A DNA stretch of 33,911 nt from Pyrodictiaceae archaeon (GTDB taxonomy: Archaea > Thermoproteota > Thermoprotei_A > Sulfolobales > Pyrodictiaceae). Numbering within the stretch: position 1 is the first letter of the stretch; each line of letters begins with the position of its first letter. This document shows, piece by piece, positions 9,050 to 18,865 of this stretch. The position numbers and the translations under genes are program-made. A model generated the notes under the pieces. It had not been told where the DNA came from and did no database searches. It saw only the letters and a program-made list of their open reading frames with translations. Where the stretch lies: positions 1 through 33,911 of the forward strand of contig JALVHV010000072.1 of the NCBI GenBank assembly GCA_027028845.1. Direction: 5' to 3'.

Positions 9050-10777
9050 TTTAACCAGGATAATCGTGACCGGGATTGCTAGAGCATAGAGCAGTGTCAG
9101 TGCGAGCGCTAGGGCACCCGCATAGGCTAGGCCGCTGAAGCTTATGTAGCTCGCTACGAGGTTTGTTAGCGGTGCTGGGTGGTTTGCCCCGCTAGAGCCT
9201 CCTAGCCCGCCTATTGTTATTGACAAGCTTACCTCCGATGCTATGCTGAGAGAGGTAAATGCCGCTATGCCTACCCCTCTCTTAATTATAATCGGCGCTA
9301 CTATGGATCTGTATATCCTTGCTATGCTGGCCCCAAGGTTCCTAGCCGCCTCCTCCAATTCTAACGGCAAGGACGAGACCAGAGCCGATAACGGCTTGTA
9401 GTATAGCGGTGCTCTTCTAACCACATAGCCCAGCACCAAGTAGAGCCAGGGCATACCTATAGGTGATAGAGACGAGCCTGGTCCAACAACGCTTGTAAAG
9501 AACTGATAGTAGGCGTAGGCGAGCACTATTCCAGGAATTGCTATTGTCGACATCATGGCTGCGTCTAGTAAGCCACTTGCCCTAATTAGTCGCCGTGCAA
9601 CAGCATAGGCTGCTGGTGACAAGAGGACAAGTACGAGGATAATGGATACTGTTGTATAAAGGAAGCTGTTCAGCACCGCCCTGAGTATATCCGGCGACGA
9701 GGATAGAAGACGGAGCTGGTGGAGCCCAGGACTCGGCAATGGGGATGCAACCCATTTCGACGAGAACCCATAGACTATGCAAAGGATTTTCAGGAGAGCC
9801 GATGGCCCTAAGAAAGCCACGACTATTACAAGGCCAAGCGCGCCACCCCGGTCTAGGCGGGGAAGAAGCCCGGCCCTCTCACGACCCGAGGTTATTCCAC
9901 GATACGTCTCGGCTATACTCCTATAACTAATCGCGAACACTAGCACTGATAATAGGAGCAATACTATTGCATGTCCAAGCGCCGTATAGGAGAAGCCTCC
10001 GTAGACGGAGTTAAGGAAGTATGTGTAAGCCCTATAGGCTAATAGGCTACGTGCGCTTGGGTCTTGTTCAAATACCAGGGGGCCAGCTACGTCATCTATA
10101 CTTAGGACAAGGACTAGTGACAGGCTCGCTACTATAGCTGGCCTAGCGGCTCTATAGATTAGTCTAGCGAGGCTTGCTCCACGAGCCCCTAGTTGCAGAG
10201 CTGCCTCTAGTTGCTCCCTAGGCAACGAGTACACATAGCTAAGGAGTATCACGAAAGCCACGGGAGTAAACACTAGTACCTGGTATATCAGTACACCTAT
10301 AGCTCCCTTGACAACAATGATTACTCCTAGTTTCCTCAATAATGTGTTGACGAGGCCTATTCTCGGATCAAATACTCGTTGTACAACGTAGGCCTCTATG
10401 AAGGGATATGGTAGGAGCCCTATGAGGGCTAGAATCAATGATATGCGTGTAATAGGTCTATATAGTATAGCTGGTACTAGGACTATGTACGCTAATAGAA
10501 ACGAGGATATCGACACAATGAGCGCCACTAGTAGTGTAAGCCAAAGTGAGCCTATGAGGGGAAAATCAAGTACGATCATCCTAGTGCGGTTTTCATGAAT
10601 AATTGTTACTGGTGAATAGAGAAGAGTTGGTTTAGCAAAACCAGGTTCGTGTAGGACAGAGAGAATGCTCCTAGCCAGTGTAGTTGGGGTTAAAAGGGCT
10701 AGAAGCGGGATAAAAACACCGATTGTGTAGACTACTAGTACCGGGGCTACTAGTTTGAGCACTGAGTTAGACTTCAT
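9026..10777 (-). CDS. ABC transporter permease, two fused permease domains (iron/thiamine-type, FbpB/ThiP-like)
   Basis: Many TM helices and two EAA-type loops: LEAALQLGARGASLARLIYRAARPAI and LEEAARNLGASIARIYRSIVAPII. Confidence 0.88.
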   Translation of the reverse strand: MKSNSVLKLVAPVLVVYTIGVFIPLLALLTPTTLARSILSVLHEPGFAKPTLLYSPVTIIHENRTRMIVLDFPLIGSLWLTLLVALIVSISSFLLAYIVLVPAILYRPITRISLILALIGLLPYPFIEAYVVQRVFDPRIGLVNTLLRKLGVIIVVKGAIGVLIYQVLVFTPVAFVILLSYVYSLPREQLEAALQLGARGASLARLIYRAARPAIVASLSLVLVLSIDDVAGPLVFEQDPSARSLLAYRAYTYFLNSVYGGFSYTALGHAIVLLLLSVLVFAISYRSIAETYRGITSGRERAGLLPRLDRGGALGLVIVVAFLGPSALLKILCIVYGFSSKWVASPLPSPGLHQLRLLSSSPDILRAVLNSFLYTTVSIILVLVLLSPAAYAVARRLIRASGLLDAAMMSTIAIPGIVLAYAYYQFFTSVVGPGSSLSPIGMPWLYLVLGYVVRRAPLYYKPLSALVSSLPLELEEAARNLGASIARIYRSIVAPIIIKRGVGIAAFTSLSIASEVSLSITIGGLGGSSGANHPAPLTNLVASYISFSGLAYAGALALALTLLYALAIPVTIILVKLVSALHR

Positions 10778-10787
10778 TGCTACTTCC

Positions 10788-12161
10788 TTAGCTCGTGCTC
10801 TTGAGCTCCTCTAGGACCTTCTTATAGGTGTTTATAGCAGCGGATTTAACAGCGTTGTAGAACTTGTCCCGGTCCGCGTTGTTCTGTAGCTTGTTGTTTA
10901 TCTTCTCTGCATACTCGAGTGTGAACTTGACTTGCTTACCTGTCCACGGATCCTTTATTGTTAGTGGCGCTAGTTGCTCCACTATTCTGAGCCACTGGTT
11001 CTTGCTCAGCTTCCCCTTCTCCATTAGCTGTGCGGCTAGCTGCCCTATCTCCTTGAGCAGGGCGTTGGTATCGCTATCAGCTATCGCTGCTTCGAAGTAA
11101 GTTGTTGCTGCCAGGTCAACCTTCTCTGCTAGTGTGCGGTTATATTGGAATATGTTTCCTTTCATTTTCTGGTATACTTCCTTAACCCAGCTTATACCGG
11201 TAATGTTCCGCACTGGTAGGTAGTAGAAGAGCTTGGCAATTGTTTTCTGGCCGTCAGGGCTCAGTAGCCATAGTATGAAGGCTTGTGCTTCTCTTGGGTG
11301 AGGAGCTTTCTTTGCAAGCGCTACTGGCGAGATATATGCTATTCCCTCGCCTCTCGGTATCTCGAATACTGCTCCCTTACCCTCCTTCTCGGCCTCGATT
11401 CCATAGCCTATGTAGGCTGGTGCCACGCCTACTATGCCCTCTGCTGCCTGGTCCCTGGCCTTCTCAGAGCTATCAACAATACCAGCCTCCATCCCTATGA
11501 CTGTTAGTAGGCGCCATCCATCATCCCAGCCATATATCTGTAATATACCATGCATCGTTGTTCTAGCTGTGCCGCTCTTCGTGGGCCTCGGAAAGGATAC
11601 CGTGTAGGCGTGGCTAAGCAATGGCTTGAGATAGACGGGGTTTTCGAGACTGCCCCACTTCACTGGCTTCGGCAAGTTATATTGTTTCAGAAAGTTATTG
11701 TTTACTATGTAGCCATAGACTGCTTGGCCCACGGCTACCCAGCAGATATTGCCCCTAGTATCTCTCCCGACGAACTGGGGCTTAAGCCCATTAATTATGC
11801 TGACGAGCTTATCCATTGTTATGGGGGCGAAGGCGCCCTCCTTGCAGAGACGATCATAGACAACCTTTTCTCCTATGAAGAATAGGTCCACTTTCCCGCT
11901 GAGCGCTAATTGTTTCCAAAGACTATAGTCAACCTTGGTGAACTCTACATCCTTTATGTGGTATTCCTTAGCTATCTTACTTGAGAGGAATGCTTGTCTG
12001 ATCTCTTTCTGCTCTTCTGGCGAGAGCCTCGTAACTATCTTAAGTACCACCTCTTTCTTGCCGCCCCAGGGTTTGAAGAGAGCTAGTCCAACACCTATAG
12101 CAACCACTATAACTATTATCGCTACTAGCGCAGCAATCCTACGCCCATCCATTGCGCGCAA
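10788..12161 (-). CDS. ABC transporter substrate-binding protein (Fe3+/thiamine-type extracellular binding protein), N-terminal TM anchor
   Basis: N-terminal hydrophobic helix AALVAIIVIVVAIGVGLALF; binding-protein signatures VDLFFIGEKVVYDRL, EGIVGVAPAYIGYGIEAEKEGKGAVFEIPRGEGIAYISPVALAKKAPHPREAQAFILWLLSPDGQ; upstream of and co-directional with the permease. Confidence 0.87.
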   Translation of the reverse strand: MRAMDGRRIAALVAIIVIVVAIGVGLALFKPWGGKKEVVLKIVTRLSPEEQKEIRQAFLSSKIAKEYHIKDVEFTKVDYSLWKQLALSGKVDLFFIGEKVVYDRLCKEGAFAPITMDKLVSIINGLKPQFVGRDTRGNICWVAVGQAVYGYIVNNNFLKQYNLPKPVKWGSLENPVYLKPLLSHAYTVSFPRPTKSGTARTTMHGILQIYGWDDGWRLLTVIGMEAGIVDSSEKARDQAAEGIVGVAPAYIGYGIEAEKEGKGAVFEIPRGEGIAYISPVALAKKAPHPREAQAFILWLLSPDGQKTIAKLFYYLPVRNITGISWVKEVYQKMKGNIFQYNRTLAEKVDLAATTYFEAAIADSDTNALLKEIGQLAAQLMEKGKLSKNQWLRIVEQLAPLTIKDPWTGKQVKFTLEYAEKINNKLQNNADRDKFYNAVKSAAINTYKKVLEELKSTS

Positions 12162-12399
12162 TCAGCAACACCCCACACCCATAGCTCTTCATGGGCTAAA
12201 GAGCGTTGAATGAATACTCTTTTACCATTCAACACACCGGATTAGAGAAGGGTTTAAAACCAATATGCCGCAGGTTAATCAATTCTGCAATATCTGTCTC
12301 CAGTTATACTAGCTCTTTATTGCTCGCAGAACTGACTATACTACTTTAGCCTAGCAGAGCTACTAGCATGCATGGCAAGAAAGGAGGGAACAAGGAGAC

Positions 12400-13158
12400 T
12401 TGGAGATAGGCGTTGGCGAACCCGAGGAGTGGCTGCGACCCTACCTAGAGACGGTGATGGAGAAGCTAAGCCGTGCAGGGTACAAGCTTCAAGATAAACC
12501 ATTCAATTACTTATTCGCTGCTATAGCCGCTGCCCATATATCAGGGTACGACCCAGTCTACGACTACGTTGTCGCAGCATACTATGACCTAATAGACCTA
12601 GTAGAGGAGGCCGAGCCCCTTGCTACACCTCGTTGGAGGAAAACCTTCTACGAGCTACAAGACGAGGTAGAAGCCCTAGCAGCATTCGAGGAATCCCTCT
12701 CCAGCAGCGATCAAGTCTTCATAGCCGAGCCTATCCTGGCTGGCGCAGTCCTCGCTATGTCGTCTCGACAAGGCGAAATGACTAGGTGGTATAGGTCAGG
12801 CCTACTTAGAATCCCTGGCCAGCAAGTACTGATTAACCCGGCTAAGAAGGTAAAAATCCTCGTGCCTCGGAGCCTCTTCCTGCTAGCAGTTTCCGGGCTC
12901 AGCTCAGAGAACATTTACCCAGGCAACGAACGCATTGCTGTACTACCAGATCCCGCCTATGTGAGAAAGACAATACTTGACAGCCACGCTCCTCTAGCCT
13001 ACTTCAAGGAGACAGTGATGGAGGCTGTATCCAAGTACGCGAGGCTAGCAACACAGCTCAGAAACGATATTAAAAAAGCATGTAAGACCCAAGGTGTACT
13101 CGTGATAAAATACATGTTCTACTCTCCATCCATGTATAGTGCTGAGTACCTCTGCTAG
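12400..13158 (+). CDS. Hypothetical protein
   Basis: 252-aa ORF, TTG start preceded by an AAGGAG-like SD. It meets pmbA tail to tail with a 4-bp overlap. No family recognised. Confidence 0.7.
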   Translation: MEIGVGEPEEWLRPYLETVMEKLSRAGYKLQDKPFNYLFAAIAAAHISGYDPVYDYVVAAYYDLIDLVEEAEPLATPRWRKTFYELQDEVEALAAFEESLSSSDQVFIAEPILAGAVLAMSSRQGEMTRWYRSGLLRIPGQQVLINPAKKVKILVPRSLFLLAVSGLSSENIYPGNERIAVLPDPAYVRKTILDSHAPLAYFKETVMEAVSKYARLATQLRNDIKKACKTQGVLVIKYMFYSPSMYSAEYLC

Positions 13159-14558
13159 CTCTTCGTCGCAACACTTATCTCGCTTAGTCTTATCCAAGGC
13201 ATATAGACGCCTGGATAAGGCTTCTCCACTAGCTTCCCTACAAGTTCCACGTTATTCATTATCTCCTTGTACATGTTGCCTGATATGACAGCTCCTTGAA
13301 CCCATCCCTTAGGCTCACCGTTCTCGTAGAGGATAGCGGGGTTCGCCAGCACGCTGTACTCGCCCGTATCGGAGTTAGCTGTATGAGCACCTTGCACCTG
13401 GTAAATTACAAGTACTCTTCCCTCTAACAGCTCGTCAGGCGATGCATCGCCTTGCTCCACTATTATGTTAGTGAATCCCGGTGATGGTTTTGAGGCATAG
13501 CCAGCCCTAACAGCGTTACCAGTACTCTCTTTTCCTGCTCTTCGCCCCCAGTACGTGTCGTAGATAAAGCCCTTGACGACACCCTTCTCTACGAGGACCT
13601 TACGGGAAGTAGCTACACCCTCACCATCGAATCTCCACGTGTTATCGCCTCCCTTGAGGACGCCGTCATCCACTATTGTTATCTTCTCGGAGAGGTGCTG
13701 CTGGCCAACTTTGTCAGCGTAGAAGCTTCTTCCCTGAACCACTATGTCTCCTCTAAGCGAGTAAAGAACCGTAGGCGCTAGGAGCTCATAGAGCACGCCA
13801 GGGCTAAGCACGACTGTATACTTACCTGTCGAGACCCCCTCTGCCCGCTTCGTGCACTGTTTTGCCTTCTCCACAGCCCTCTCAACTACGTCGTCAAGGC
13901 TTGGGAACGATACACGGCTCGAGCCAAGCTCGTAGATAGCAGGCGTGGTGACGCTATCACTCTGTATGAGAACATCTATTGCTGCGAAAGCCATTGTCCC
14001 CGAGTCTACTCTATAGACCCCGTTACTGTTTGTTACGGCTCTCTCAACGACGTATACGCCAGTTCCTCCTCCTACTACCTGTACGCCCTTTGTCTCCAGC
14101 GCTCTGTCGAGCATATACTTGGCGTTCTCGAGAACCGTTGAGGACTCCATGTATGCTAGAGCAGGGCTATACATGTTCCCGGGCTCTGGGTAACTAGGGC
14201 TAGGCTCTGGTAGTCCCCTCCACTCCTTATCCTCGGGAGCGGCTCTTGCCTGCTTGACAGCGTTGCGAACAGCTTCTCTCACAGCGTCACGGTCAAGGCC
14301 AGTAACGTAGCTAAAGCCGAGCTTCTTACCAACGGCTACTCTTATCCCGATACCGGCGTCGTCCACTACCTCGAGACTGCTAATCCTATTAGCTCTGAGG
14401 CTTACCTTGTATCCTCTCTCAACAAGAGTGAAGGCTTCTGCCTCGGTAGCACCCTCGTGGATAGCCCACCTAACGGCGAGGACTGCTAGCTCTATGGGCT
14501 CTATTCTCCGCGACAATGCACCAACCACCTCTCGGACACGTTTATACCGAGGATTCAA
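13155..14558 (-). CDS. pmbA: TldD/PmbA family protein (PmbA/TldE-like)
   Basis: ALAGNT-like domain and GNAVRAGYASKPSPGFTNIIVEQGDASPDELL, VQGAHTANSDTGEYSVLANPAILYENGE; pairs with the adjacent TldD. Confidence 0.88.
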   Translation of the reverse strand: MNPRYKRVREVVGALSRRIEPIELAVLAVRWAIHEGATEAEAFTLVERGYKVSLRANRISSLEVVDDAGIGIRVAVGKKLGFSYVTGLDRDAVREAVRNAVKQARAAPEDKEWRGLPEPSPSYPEPGNMYSPALAYMESSTVLENAKYMLDRALETKGVQVVGGGTGVYVVERAVTNSNGVYRVDSGTMAFAAIDVLIQSDSVTTPAIYELGSSRVSFPSLDDVVERAVEKAKQCTKRAEGVSTGKYTVVLSPGVLYELLAPTVLYSLRGDIVVQGRSFYADKVGQQHLSEKITIVDDGVLKGGDNTWRFDGEGVATSRKVLVEKGVVKGFIYDTYWGRRAGKESTGNAVRAGYASKPSPGFTNIIVEQGDASPDELLEGRVLVIYQVQGAHTANSDTGEYSVLANPAILYENGEPKGWVQGAVISGNMYKEIMNNVELVGKLVEKPYPGVYMPWIRLSEISVATKS

Positions 14559-14590
14559 CTAGATACATGGATAAATACAGGGCTGGGAGA

Positions 14591-15964
14591 TTATCTCCCG
14601 CCAACAGTCATTTTCTTGACTCGTACATGGGGGCCTCCATCCGACACGTATACTAGTTGGCCCTTACCACATCTCCCGTAGAATAGTTGGAAGTCCTTGC
14701 CCACAGCGTCTATGTTGAAGAGTGTCTCTAGCGTGTTTCCTGCTATGCTTAGGTTTCTCACAGGTTCTCCTATCTCACCATTAACTATCTCGTAGGCCTC
14801 CTCTATGCCTACTTGGAAGCTCCCATCAAGGTTTGTTTGACCTCCTCCAGTCGCTACAATGTAGTATCCAAACTTTATGTCGCGGAAAATCTCCTCAACG
14901 CTATAGTCGCCTGGCAGCATGACTGTATTCCTCATCCGGACAAGAGGAGTGTAGCGAAATGACTCCGCCCTACCATTACCAGTTGGGTCTACGTCAAATA
15001 GTGCTGCGTGCACGCGGTCGGTCATGATATCCTTGTGGATCCCCCTCTCTACTATAGTCGCACGCGCTGTGCGTACCCCTTCATCATCATACTTTATTGT
15101 ACCGAATCCATCGTCCAGTGTAGGGTCATCTACTATGGTTACAAGGCTTGACGCTACCTGTTTGCCCCTCTTGTCTCTTAGCACACTCCCAGCTGCAACT
15201 AGGTCTGCCTCAGCTAGGTGCCCGAAGGCCTCGTGGACAAATACTCCGAGCGCCTCGGGGGCGAGGACTACCGGGTAGTTACCCGGCTTAGGCGTCTTTG
15301 CACGGAGCTGTACTTCTAGCCTATTTAATAACTCCTTCGCGGCCTCCTCGAGAGGATACTTGTCCCATACCACATAGCCCTTTATCGTGCCCTTAACTAT
15401 GTGTGCTGACGCGCGTACGCCCTCGCGTAGACCAAAAACCGAGGCATATACGTAGACTAGCTCACGTTTCTCGGAGAGATACCTCTCCTCGGTACTAGCG
15501 TAGTGCCTTTCCTCAACACGCTCTACGTAGCGTATAGTTCTGGACTTGACTTCCGGCTTCGAGGAAATAATCTTGTCAAACTCTAGTAGATCCTTAACTT
15601 TTTGCTCAACGGGTACATCAAGTATGCTTCTCTTAACAGGTGCCTCATAGTAGTCTTCGGCAGGATCCATTGTTATAGGGCTAGGTAGGTTACCCTTTAC
15701 AGCCTTCGCCATAGAATATGCGCGCCTAAGGGCATTAATAATGGAATCGGTCGTAAGCCTTGTCGTAAACGCGAAGCCCATTGAGCCCTTAATGAATACT
15801 CTTACAGCGACACCATAGTCGTATCCAGATGATATGCTAGTTGCTTCGTCGCGTCGATCTATTAGCATAAACCTTGTTCTCTCCAGCCGGAAGTCGGCGA
15901 AATCTACGCCTAGGCGCGAGGCTTCATTAACTGCTCTGGATAAGAGGTCTCTGAACTCGCTCAA
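14591..15964 (-). CDS. tldD: TldD family metalloprotease
   Basis: HEAFGHLAEAD zinc-site motif (HExxxH), DDPTLDDGFGTIKYDDEGVRTARATIVERG, RNLSIAGNTLETLFNIDAVGKDF. Confidence 0.92.
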   Translation of the reverse strand: MSEFRDLLSRAVNEASRLGVDFADFRLERTRFMLIDRRDEATSISSGYDYGVAVRVFIKGSMGFAFTTRLTTDSIINALRRAYSMAKAVKGNLPSPITMDPAEDYYEAPVKRSILDVPVEQKVKDLLEFDKIISSKPEVKSRTIRYVERVEERHYASTEERYLSEKRELVYVYASVFGLREGVRASAHIVKGTIKGYVVWDKYPLEEAAKELLNRLEVQLRAKTPKPGNYPVVLAPEALGVFVHEAFGHLAEADLVAAGSVLRDKRGKQVASSLVTIVDDPTLDDGFGTIKYDDEGVRTARATIVERGIHKDIMTDRVHAALFDVDPTGNGRAESFRYTPLVRMRNTVMLPGDYSVEEIFRDIKFGYYIVATGGGQTNLDGSFQVGIEEAYEIVNGEIGEPVRNLSIAGNTLETLFNIDAVGKDFQLFYGRCGKGQLVYVSDGGPHVRVKKMTVGGR

Positions 15965-16160
15965 GGTGCTTCATCACCACTCTATAGCCTAGTTACTTAG
16001 TATTACACTGTGCTCCGGAGTAATTAAACGCTATAACGCTTACAACAACCATTAACCCGGTAGCCATTAGGCAGGAAAGGGAGAAGAAAGCATTACCAAT
16101 AAAATAGTTCCTTAAGGCTTTGACACGAGACGGATACTGGTTACAGCCTAGGCAGGGAGA

Positions 16161-17540
16161 ATGATAGAGATGGGGAAGGGGCCTCGCTTACCGAGGTTTA
16201 CGAATGAGATACCCTTGGCTATTGAGGAGGAGCCTATATATTCCCAGGAGACGCCATGGGCAACCTACTTGCTCATTGCCATAAACACGATAGTGTACAT
16301 GATTACATCCGCCTCTTCGTTCTTTATGCAGTCAAGCGAGGACTGGATATCAAGGCTCGGCTTTATACCGCTTGGATTACTGAGTGACCCTGCCCACGTG
16401 TACAGAGTGTTTACGGCAATGTTTACGCATGCAGACATACTCCATATACTATTCAACATGTACTTTCTTTATCTTTTCGGGAGAGCTGTTGAACGAAGCA
16501 TGGGGCACTGGAGGTACCTCGTTCACTACTTCATCAGTGGCCTCGTGGCCGCGGTAGTGCATACAGTGTTCATGTTTCTATTAGCTCCTAGCGGACTAAG
16601 CATACCAAGCGTTGGCGCGAGCGGCGCAATAAGCGGTGTCCTCGGTGCATACTTAATGCTATACCCGGGAACGAGGCTCGCAGCATGCATGTTCTTCTTC
16701 ATAATACCCTTCTGTTTCGAGCTATCCGCGGCACTATGGATACTCTTCTGGTTCATGCTGCAAGTATTTGAGGGCTTCTACCTAGCAGCCTCTAGCGCCG
16801 TGGCATTCTTTGCTCACGCAGGCGGCTTCGTCGCCGGAATAGCACTGCTACCACTACTGATAGACAGGCACCGCCTAGCAGTACTACGCAGCCTCGCCTC
16901 TGCTAGGAGGCTCTTCGGCTTCATAGTGTTCATCCCGATGTACTACATACGACGCGGCCTAAGCCTAATGACGAAGGCTGTACTGCTAGTACTGATCTCA
17001 ATGCTGCTACTAGGCGCCCTAACCGCCTTCGTCTACACACCCAACAATTTCACAACAATGACCTATAACGTGCACTGGATAGGAGACGGGGCAGAAAACG
17101 CCTATCTCGGCATAATTAATTGGCACCGAGTACTAACTGCCGGAGACACCATTGATTCCAAGGTTTTACTAGACATACTTGCTAGCTCCGGTCTATTGTT
17201 TAACCCGCAGAAGAGCGGTACAATAATACCTCGCCTATTGGTTGGGCCAGCGCATATGACACTCTATCTTGGCCCAAGGTACAGCGTAGGTATAAGCTAT
17301 GTACTCTTCATAAAAGATGCTAGCTACACTGCCGAAGGAGTGCTCAAGGAAGCATCGATAAACGCTCAGGTAGTAACTCCGCGGGGCTCTGGCTCCCTAA
17401 AGGCTGCGCTAGAGCTCAAAGGAATATACAATGGCCTAGCTATACTCGAGCTCATGAACCTTGTATCGCTGATAGCTATCCTAGGCAGCATGATAGTAGT
17501 AGCATACAAGGACGAGGAGCTGGTAATAACGCCTGAATAA
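16161..17540 (+). CDS. Rhomboid-family intramembrane serine protease with C-terminal extension
   Basis: HILFNMYFLYLFGRAVERSMG, GASGAISGVLGAYLMLYP (catalytic Ser), AFFAHAGGFVAGIALLPLL (catalytic His). Confidence 0.9.
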   Translation: MIEMGKGPRLPRFTNEIPLAIEEEPIYSQETPWATYLLIAINTIVYMITSASSFFMQSSEDWISRLGFIPLGLLSDPAHVYRVFTAMFTHADILHILFNMYFLYLFGRAVERSMGHWRYLVHYFISGLVAAVVHTVFMFLLAPSGLSIPSVGASGAISGVLGAYLMLYPGTRLAACMFFFIIPFCFELSAALWILFWFMLQVFEGFYLAASSAVAFFAHAGGFVAGIALLPLLIDRHRLAVLRSLASARRLFGFIVFIPMYYIRRGLSLMTKAVLLVLISMLLLGALTAFVYTPNNFTTMTYNVHWIGDGAENAYLGIINWHRVLTAGDTIDSKVLLDILASSGLLFNPQKSGTIIPRLLVGPAHMTLYLGPRYSVGISYVLFIKDASYTAEGVLKEASINAQVVTPRGSGSLKAALELKGIYNGLAILELMNLVSLIAILGSMIVVAYKDEELVITPE

Positions 17541-17584
17541 AAAGACTGAAGGAATTAAAAAGGGGCTAGTCCTTACGGTTAACG

Positions 17585-17767
17585 CTATTTTTGTTCCCCT
17601 TTCTCGCTCTCCTGGAGCTCTTTTTCTAGCTTCTTTAGCTCCTCCTCCAGCTCTTTCTCTATTTCCTCGATGGGCTTAGGAGGCGGAGTTGTTGCTAACG
17701 TGTATCCTATCCAGGCAAGTATACCCATTACTGCGGCGACTGCTACGAATACTGTTATTTTTATCAA
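17585..17767 (-). CDS. Small membrane protein, C-terminal part; coding probably extends in frame to about 17890
   Basis: MIKITVFVAVAAVMGILAWIGYTLATTPPPKPIEEIEKELEEELKKLEKELQESEKGEQK from a TTG. The same frame upstream encodes another TM helix (KAVGIGLLVIGIIVILFYAVALFDPGLIGLSNNFSELL) without an ATG/GTG/TTG. Confidence 0.65.
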   Translation of the reverse strand: MIKITVFVAVAAVMGILAWIGYTLATTPPPKPIEEIEKELEEELKKLEKELQESEKGEQK

Positions 17768-17947
17768 TAATTCACTGAAATTATTGCTTAGCCCTATTAG
17801 TCCTGGATCAAATAGGGCTACCGCGTAGAATAGAATAACTATTATGCCTATGACTAGTAGGCCTATGCCTACTGCCTTATCGCTTACCGTTTTCCCTCAC
17901 CCCTCATACTATGTACATGAACCTGCTTTTTGCCCGTTCACCCTGAT

Positions 17948-18775
17948 TCATGTTAGCCACTCTTTTAAAACGCTACGGGCATTATTAGCAGCTATAATAG
18001 CTTGCCCCTTGCACGCTACTACATCGTTGCTGCTGCAATCGGATTCTAGTACGACATAGCTTGCCTTGGACAGGTTTTCTGCACTAGGTGCTTCTAGCCA
18101 GTTTATAGATCCGCAGCCTATGTGGAGGTGCTCGTCCTTTTCCCCGTGGTTATCGTGTACATGTATGCATACGGGCTCTAGTGGCTTAATAGCGCGGTCT
18201 GCCGCGCTCAACGAATAGCCGTTAAGGAAGGCATGGCCTGTGTCTATACATGCTCTGAGCTTGGGGCTATCTATCTGGATTACAAGCTTTCTGAGAGCCT
18301 CTATTTTGTTGAGCGGCTTAGCTCCTGAAGAGTTCTCAACAGCCACTATGGGTAGGTCCTCTCGCTCCGCATAGTCTGCTAGCTCAGCAAAGAATCTCTT
18401 ATTCACCCACTCCGCTCTATAGCTACCTATTCTGCGTGAACTAAATCCGTGGAATACAACTATTTCCGCACCATAGCTCCCAGCTATATCAAGGAATATC
18501 TTTGCCTCGTCCACAGCGTGCTCTAGACCACGCCCTATGTATAATAGGAAGTAGTCCTCCCAGGGAGCATGTACGGTTACTGGTCTCACTCCAAGCCTTA
18601 CGGCTTGTAAGAGAGCAAGCCGCATAGTATTGGGTACTGAGGGGTAATCAATATCCATTCTCTCGACACTAGCATAGTTAATATCTATTAGCTCGAAGCC
18701 CATGCTGTGTAGCGCTTCGACGGCGTCAACGATATCTAGTGGTATTATCCGAGTAGATGCAACTAGTTTGGCCAA
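17948..18775 (-). CDS. Sugar phosphate isomerase/epimerase-like TIM barrel (AP endonuclease family 2)
   Basis: VTVHAPWEDYF, AEIVVFHGFSS, VAVENSSGAKPLNKIEALRKLV, RACIDTGHAFLNGYS, CIHVHDNHGEKDEHLHIGCGSINW. Confidence 0.85.
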   Translation of the reverse strand: MAKLVASTRIIPLDIVDAVEALHSMGFELIDINYASVERMDIDYPSVPNTMRLALLQAVRLGVRPVTVHAPWEDYFLLYIGRGLEHAVDEAKIFLDIAGSYGAEIVVFHGFSSRRIGSYRAEWVNKRFFAELADYAEREDLPIVAVENSSGAKPLNKIEALRKLVIQIDSPKLRACIDTGHAFLNGYSLSAADRAIKPLEPVCIHVHDNHGEKDEHLHIGCGSINWLEAPSAENLSKASYVVLESDCSSNDVVACKGQAIIAANNARSVLKEWLT

Positions 18776-18865
18776 TATGACTCACCTGCGCTACTCTCCT
18801 AGCTCTGTCAAGGGACGGGCCATAGTTAAAGTATGGCACGTACACTTCTCTATTAGTAAGAGGTT

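Noticed and set aside
11550-11885. 111-aa plus ORF
   Set aside because: Antisense to the ABC substrate-binding protein; no recognisable domain.
15958-15982. GGTGATGAAGC upstream of tldD as a C box
   Set aside because: Better explained as the Shine-Dalgarno region of the TTG-start tldD gene; no D box follows outside coding sequence.
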